Shown here piece after piece: positions 59,277 through 64,000 of a stretch of DNA of 64,000 nt. The notes below the pieces were generated by a model. It was given only the letters and a program-made list of their open reading frames with translations, was not told the DNA's origin and ran no database searches. The DNA lies in the NCBI GenBank assembly GCA_963682055.1, contig OY821749.1, forward strand, positions 24,063,631-24,127,630, given 5' to 3'. The position numbers were made by a program, and so were the translations under genes. The stretch comes from Primula veris (lineage: Eukaryota > Streptophyta > Magnoliopsida > Ericales > Primulaceae). Numbering within the stretch: position 1 is the stretch's first letter; every line of letters starts with the position of its first letter.

Positions 59277-62200
59277 AAATGGCGGATTAAACCTCAAATA
59301 CAGAAATTACGAAAAACCCACAGGTTTAATTTGGTGTCTCGTGTTCTTGTTCTTCTCTCAATTAGGGTTTATTCTTGCCAATCACGGTACTATTCTTTTT
59401 TCCATTTTTTATTGTTGTATTGGGATTTTAGCTCATACCCATTTCAGTTTTTCAAGATATTAGTGTAAATCTTTAGTCTTTTTTGGATTTGGTCATGTGA
59501 TAATGGAGTTATTTAGATAGGATGGAACATGTTGAATATCTGTTATTAACTAGTGGTTTAATGACTAATTTTGCTTAATGCTCATAACTGTTTTAAAAAG
59601 CGTGCTTCGTAGTGGAAAAAAGAATCTCGATTCATAGCTTAGAAAAAGCTGAAAAGGCTCGCTTTCCGCTTTTTAGGCCGCTAAAAGCTTACTCTTTTTA
59701 CGCTTTTAGCGTAGCTCTTGCAAAAACGCTTTAGTTAAGAATTCGCTTTTTAAAACACTTGCTCATGATTAGATAACTAGCTAAAGCACAACTTACACAT
59801 TTGTCTATAAGTCGAAACTTTAATAGCAACTTTTCTCTTTATTTGTTTCGTTTCTCAGCCCTGATGTCCATTTTTTCGAGTACTTTGCTCTATATTCATT
59901 TCATTTCTTAGACTTGTTGTAAATAGTAGAACTTTGCTTAACAGTTTTCTCTCGTCAGCATCAACCCTATAGCCATTGATGAAGTTACTATAGTTCAACG
60001 GTGATATACGAAATAGCTAATCAAGTAAAAACTAGAGAAGTACTAAAAACGATTGATAGAGATAGATTTTTGAAGGCTTTTGTTAATTACCAGTTTCAGT
60101 TACCATGCGCATTCAAATTTTGTTGCACAGTAGGAAAATGAAGCTTGTATGAATTTTTTATTCCGTAAGGCTGTTCTCGACTGGACTAATATTTCCATGG
60201 CATATTTTAGCTCGATAATATGTGACCTCATCTATTTTGAAAGTAGTGAGACTGACTTGTCCAGAGCTCAGTCAAGCATCTAACACTCACACGTATAACT
60301 ATACAATCTAGGACAGAATATACAATCGAGGTGTAGTTCCTAAGCCTAAGAAAGTGAATCACTTTTCAGTTACCTGGAAAAAGAATATCTGCAAATAGGG
60401 GTGAGGTTCATCCCACAGACCTGGCAAGATTCACCCCATTAGGAGTATTTTATTTTCTCGAACATCATGTGTGTAGCATTAATTTTAGCTGGTTTAGTGT
60501 ATTATAGTTTCTTACTTATCCATTTTTGGTGCAAATGGAAGCTTTAATTAGTAAACTGGAAGCTTGCTTCTATTTGCACGTTACTTTTGATTGCTACTCA
60601 TAGTTGTGCCAATCTTATATTACGTTGGCCGCTTGTTTCTTATTTTGCTTATTTTTGTTTAGACGCATTATATGCTGAGAATGTAGAGTATCATGGTGAA
60701 AGAGTGACTAATCTCGATGTTTGTAGTAAGAAGAATTGTGACTCTGCATATTCTTGTGTCAAAGATAAAAAAGAGAAGACCGTGAACAAATTTCTGTTAC
60801 AGTACAATGTATTGGTGGACCTTGATGACTTTGAGAATTCTGATTACCATGATGAAAATCTCAAAGAACCTGTTAGAGAATTAAGTGATTTAAAGGAAGT
60901 GATGTGGAGTTCTATTGGTTACCCTTCACTAGTTTGTGCAATTGAGCCTCAAGTGGAACAAGAACAAAAGCCAATAGAGAGAGCACAGAATGGAAAAAAC
61001 CGATTGGCATATATTAATCTCGATGAGTTTCGAAATATTACAAAGCAAGTGAAGGGTGTAAGCCAATCGAGTCGACTTGTAAATATCACTCATCGACTCG
61101 AACCCGATGGGAAGGAGTATAACTATGCATCTGCATCAAAAGGCGCAAAAGTGGTCGCTCATAATAAAGATGCAAAGGGAGCTAGCAATATACTAGGTAA
61201 AGACCACGATAAATATTTACGAAACCCTTGCTCTATAAAGGAAAAGTTTGTTATCATCGAGTTAACTGAAGAAACACTTGTTGATGCGGTTAAAATTGCT
61301 AATTTTGAGCATTATTCTTCAAATTTTAAGGAGTTTGAGTTGTTTGGAAGTTTAATTTACCCGACAGATGAGTGGGTCCCATTGGGAAATTTTGTCGCTG
61401 CAAATGTTAAACATGCTCAGTGCTTCAAATTGGGAGAACCCAAATGGGTTCGTTACTTGAAACTGGAATTATATACTCATTATGGGTCAGAGTTTTATTG
61501 CACTTTAAGTGTTGTTGAAGTATATGGTATTGATGCGATTGAACGAATGCTTGAGGATCTTATAGTTGATTCTGAGGAATCACACCCGAAAGAGTTACCG
61601 AGTTCTAATTTGACCTTGATGCCGTTTTTGGTAGCAGAAAGGGGTACTAATGACGCGAAAGTAAACAGTGAAACTAAGAATGCAATAGATATTAATGGGG
61701 AAGAGCGAAAGAATGAAGGGCCAACTGCTATTATTGATGTGAAACCACAAAAAAGTGGGAGATTCCATGCTGATGCTGTTTTGAAGATTTTGATGCAAAA
61801 AGTTCGTTCACTTGAGATAAACTTATCCGTTTTGGAAGAGTATATAAAAGAATTGAACAAACGACAAGGGGATTTGATCCCCGATTTGGACAAAGAGTTA
61901 ACTAGGTATTCGAAGCTTTTAGAGAAGAGTAGAGCAGATGTGAAGGATCTCCTAGAATGGAAGGAGATTATGGTAAATTTACTTCACTACTTAATTAGAA
62001 ATAGAAAAAATTGCAAATTAGTACCTCCTTCAATTCATTAATCATAATTTGTTTCTTAGGAGAAGAAAACTAATGAGCTTAAGCTGTGGAAAGATGATGT
62101 CTCGTCCCGGATTGCTGAGTTGACTCGAGAAAACGACCTTTTAAGGTCAGCAATTTTTCTAAGCTATAAATGAACTATTATTCATTTTTTCTACTACAGA

Positions 62201-62820
62201 TTCCCCTTTGAATAGCTTGTGCATAAGACGAAGTTTAAGGCAACTTTGTCCTTCTGTACCGTAATTTGTTATGTAAATTAAAACAAAATGGTCATAATAC
62301 ATATCCACACCTTTTCTTAAAAGTATCTAACCTACACAATTGTACTTCGCTATTTTTAGGTTGGTAACTGAAGACTTGGGTAAACTTGGTCTATTAGCAT
62401 GGAACTTTGCGATTTCACATTTGAACAACATTGAGATGATCTATTGATCTATCAGTTGTGATTAAGAAAGGGATTTTTTATGAATTATATTGGCGTTTAG
62501 CTTATGATGGCTGTTTTATCGGCAATGAGAAATTCTAGATATATTTCAAAAGCTGTGGAATTTCAAGTCCTTTTTCTTTTTTTTTCATTTACAGGTCAGA
62601 TATTGAAATGGTTGCATCTTATCAAACAAGTCTGGAAAGTAAAGAGATTGCTGCCCTTGTTGTGAGCTTTTGCTTTGCATTTTTTTCAATTCTGAAATTA
62701 GTCTCGGAGAAAGTTATTTTTGGAACCTCTTCATCTGAGAAAGAGAATCGAGCAAGTAAAGGTTGGATATTGACGCTAGGCTGCTGTATAACCATACTTG
62801 TTATTTTGCTCTGTTCATAG
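59260..62820 (+). CDS. SUN: Mid-SUN domain membrane protein (SUN3/SUN4/SUN5 type)
   Basis: Four exons: 59260-59386, 60663-61972, 62060-62145, 62595-62820; 582 residues. A first membrane segment at residues about 22-41 ([19 protein letters not shown]) is followed by the central SUN domain at about 200-320: [86 protein letters not shown] coiled coil (about 400-480) precedes two C-terminal membrane segments ([19 protein letters not shown] and [16 protein letters not shown]). This layout of SUN in the middle and three membrane spans defines plant mid-SUN proteins of the ER and nuclear envelope, which bridge the nuclear envelope or act in ER protein quality control. Which paralog it represents cannot be settled by eye. 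Confidence 0.92.
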
Positions 62821-64000
62821 CATAGATACCACGTCAGCACTTCTAGAACTAAAAGATTAGTCAGGGCATTGCTATGTAGCTTAGGTAATGAATCATGTGT
62901 AACATCAGCTCTTTTAATGGTCAGATTTTCCCTCAGTTTCTCTTGTTTTTAGTCTCGATACTGAGCCAAAACTGACATACTGTTGTACTGTTCAACTAAG
63001 ACCATTCCAAATACAAAATGAAGATTGTTCACTTTGGATATTTTGTTGCGCATAGTTTGGTTTCATTTCTTTATAAATGAGTAGATGCTACATATGTTAC
63101 TGAGTATATGTTGCTTATAGTAGTTTCTTTTCCGCATGACTGAGTAGATGCTACATGCTTTGAGTAATTTTTAGAATGAATATCTGATTCTTGTTGTATA
63201 TAGTTCTTTACCAAGTCTCAAAAACTCGTTCTAAATTCTATTTTTTTCATGGACACGATTCTGAAAACAAAGCCATCGCTTGTTCGCGACGCATAAAGAT
63301 AATTATAAACAATAAATACAGGACTTTGTAGCTTCAAATATCCTAGTTTTGCATATTGTTGATTTAGCATCAGTCTCCAGTCTCCACTGATAATGATGCT
63401 ACGATATGTTTAGTACCTATTGGTTTAAAAGAACGTAGTTGGAGAATGAATGAGATGCAATAAGTGACGGAATCAGAACGGTCACATAGGGGCTGATTTT
63501 TTATAATAACCGAAACACTAAAATTTAAAGGTTTTGATCAAAATATATAGAAAAAAACTATTGTTTTCATAAAAAAATTTCAAAATAGAAGAGGCTGTCA
63601 GCCACCGACTGTCCCTACCTAGTTATTTTAGTGTATGCAATAATGTAATATTACATATCTGCAAATCGATGTTACAGAGCAATTCGAAGTTTGAAAAAAA
63701 GTTAAATTGCTCCCTCACTCCGTGTCCATCAAATCCCATATATATACTACACAAAGCCTATTATTATGTTTGCTACATAATTTTGTACTTCCGACCAATG
63801 TTGCTATTCGAATGATCATGAAATAAGTTGCCCATCTTTTCCCTGTATAGTTATTCATGGACACACGAATATTCGTGTGTACTAATATTGGTATGTGCAT
63901 TAAAGAAATGAATATGATAAGACAAAAACATGACGAAACTTGAGCCTTTGACCAATTACATTTTAACACCAGTAAAATAAAAATAAAATAAAATGACGAC
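62821..64000. other. SUN 3' flank and intergenic DNA
   Basis: Likely 3' UTR first. The words gagtagatgctacat occur twice (about 63079 and 63141). 63480-63622 is the second copy of the dispersed element at 25949. The rest, including an 84-codon antisense frame at 63715-63969, has nothing recognisable. Confidence 0.55.
63480..63622 (-). mobile_element. Fragment of a dispersed element, copy 2
   Basis: Inverted relative to 25949-26060. Shared anchors on the minus strand are tagggacagtcggtggctg and tttaaattttagtgtttcgg. The copy ends near cataggggctgatttt, which looks like a hAT-style terminus. Confidence 0.6.

Overview
This is nuclear DNA from a flowering plant, most likely a eudicot. Evidence: AT-rich intergenic DNA, multi-exon genes with GT-AG introns, plant-only protein families (BAHD acyltransferase, calcineurin B-like protein, ubiquitin-like-domain PI4K gamma, PPR protein, mid-SUN protein, WAT1-related fragment), a nuclear tRNA-Ala and many small transposons. 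I cannot name the species. An asterid is only a guess from the style of the dispersed repeats.

Layout. 1-3440 holds repeats, including a large array built on a TTCATACC-type unit. 3.5-8.2 kb (+) is a PH-domain protein gene with a long 5' UTR intron. 9.15-13.36 kb (+) is an organellar nucleoside diphosphate kinase (NDPK III/IV type). 13.7-17.3 kb is a second TTCATACC array, interrupted by a solo LTR whose 5-bp target duplication is intact. 17.7-23.35 kb (+) is a UIEF-type mRNA export factor. 24.4-25.8 kb (-) is a single-exon BAHD malonyltransferase-like gene. 27.1 kb (+) is tRNA-Ala(CGC). 28.8-30.3 kb (+) is a class-3 lipase-like gene. 30.6-31.3 kb is an inverted-repeat structure holding the first exon of a WAT1-related transporter. 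32.0-34.5 kb (-) is a PI4K gamma gene. 38.6-40.7 kb (-) is a calcineurin B-like calcium sensor. 41-47 kb is transposon-rich, with two hAT elements that keep 8-bp target duplications and a GC-rich LTR-like block. 47.1-55.0 kb (+) is a RING+PHD nuclear protein. 55.6-57.5 kb (-) is a mitochondrial-type PPR protein. 59.3-62.8 kb (+) is a mid-SUN membrane protein.

The genes are not an operon or pathway. Their order does recall the duplicated Arabidopsis chromosome 4 segments that carry NDPK3/UIEF1/At4g10955/At4g10930 and PH/NDPK4/UIEF2/SUN5 (from memory). The block therefore looks like conserved ancestral gene order with the BAHD, PI4K, CBL and PPR genes and many transposons in between.

The most interesting items are two in-frame tandem amplifications in proteins (24-residue units at the N-terminus of the PPR protein; four exact 57-bp units in the RING/PHD protein), the WAT1 exon inside a foldback structure, a solo LTR with eight copies of a CGATCGGTCG motif, a large hairpin element at 35.6-36.1 kb, and the TTCATACC arrays with GC-rich gene-like flanks. 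I saw no wholly new enzymatic or defence system. Splice sites were called by eye from GT-AG signals, reading frame and family alignment.
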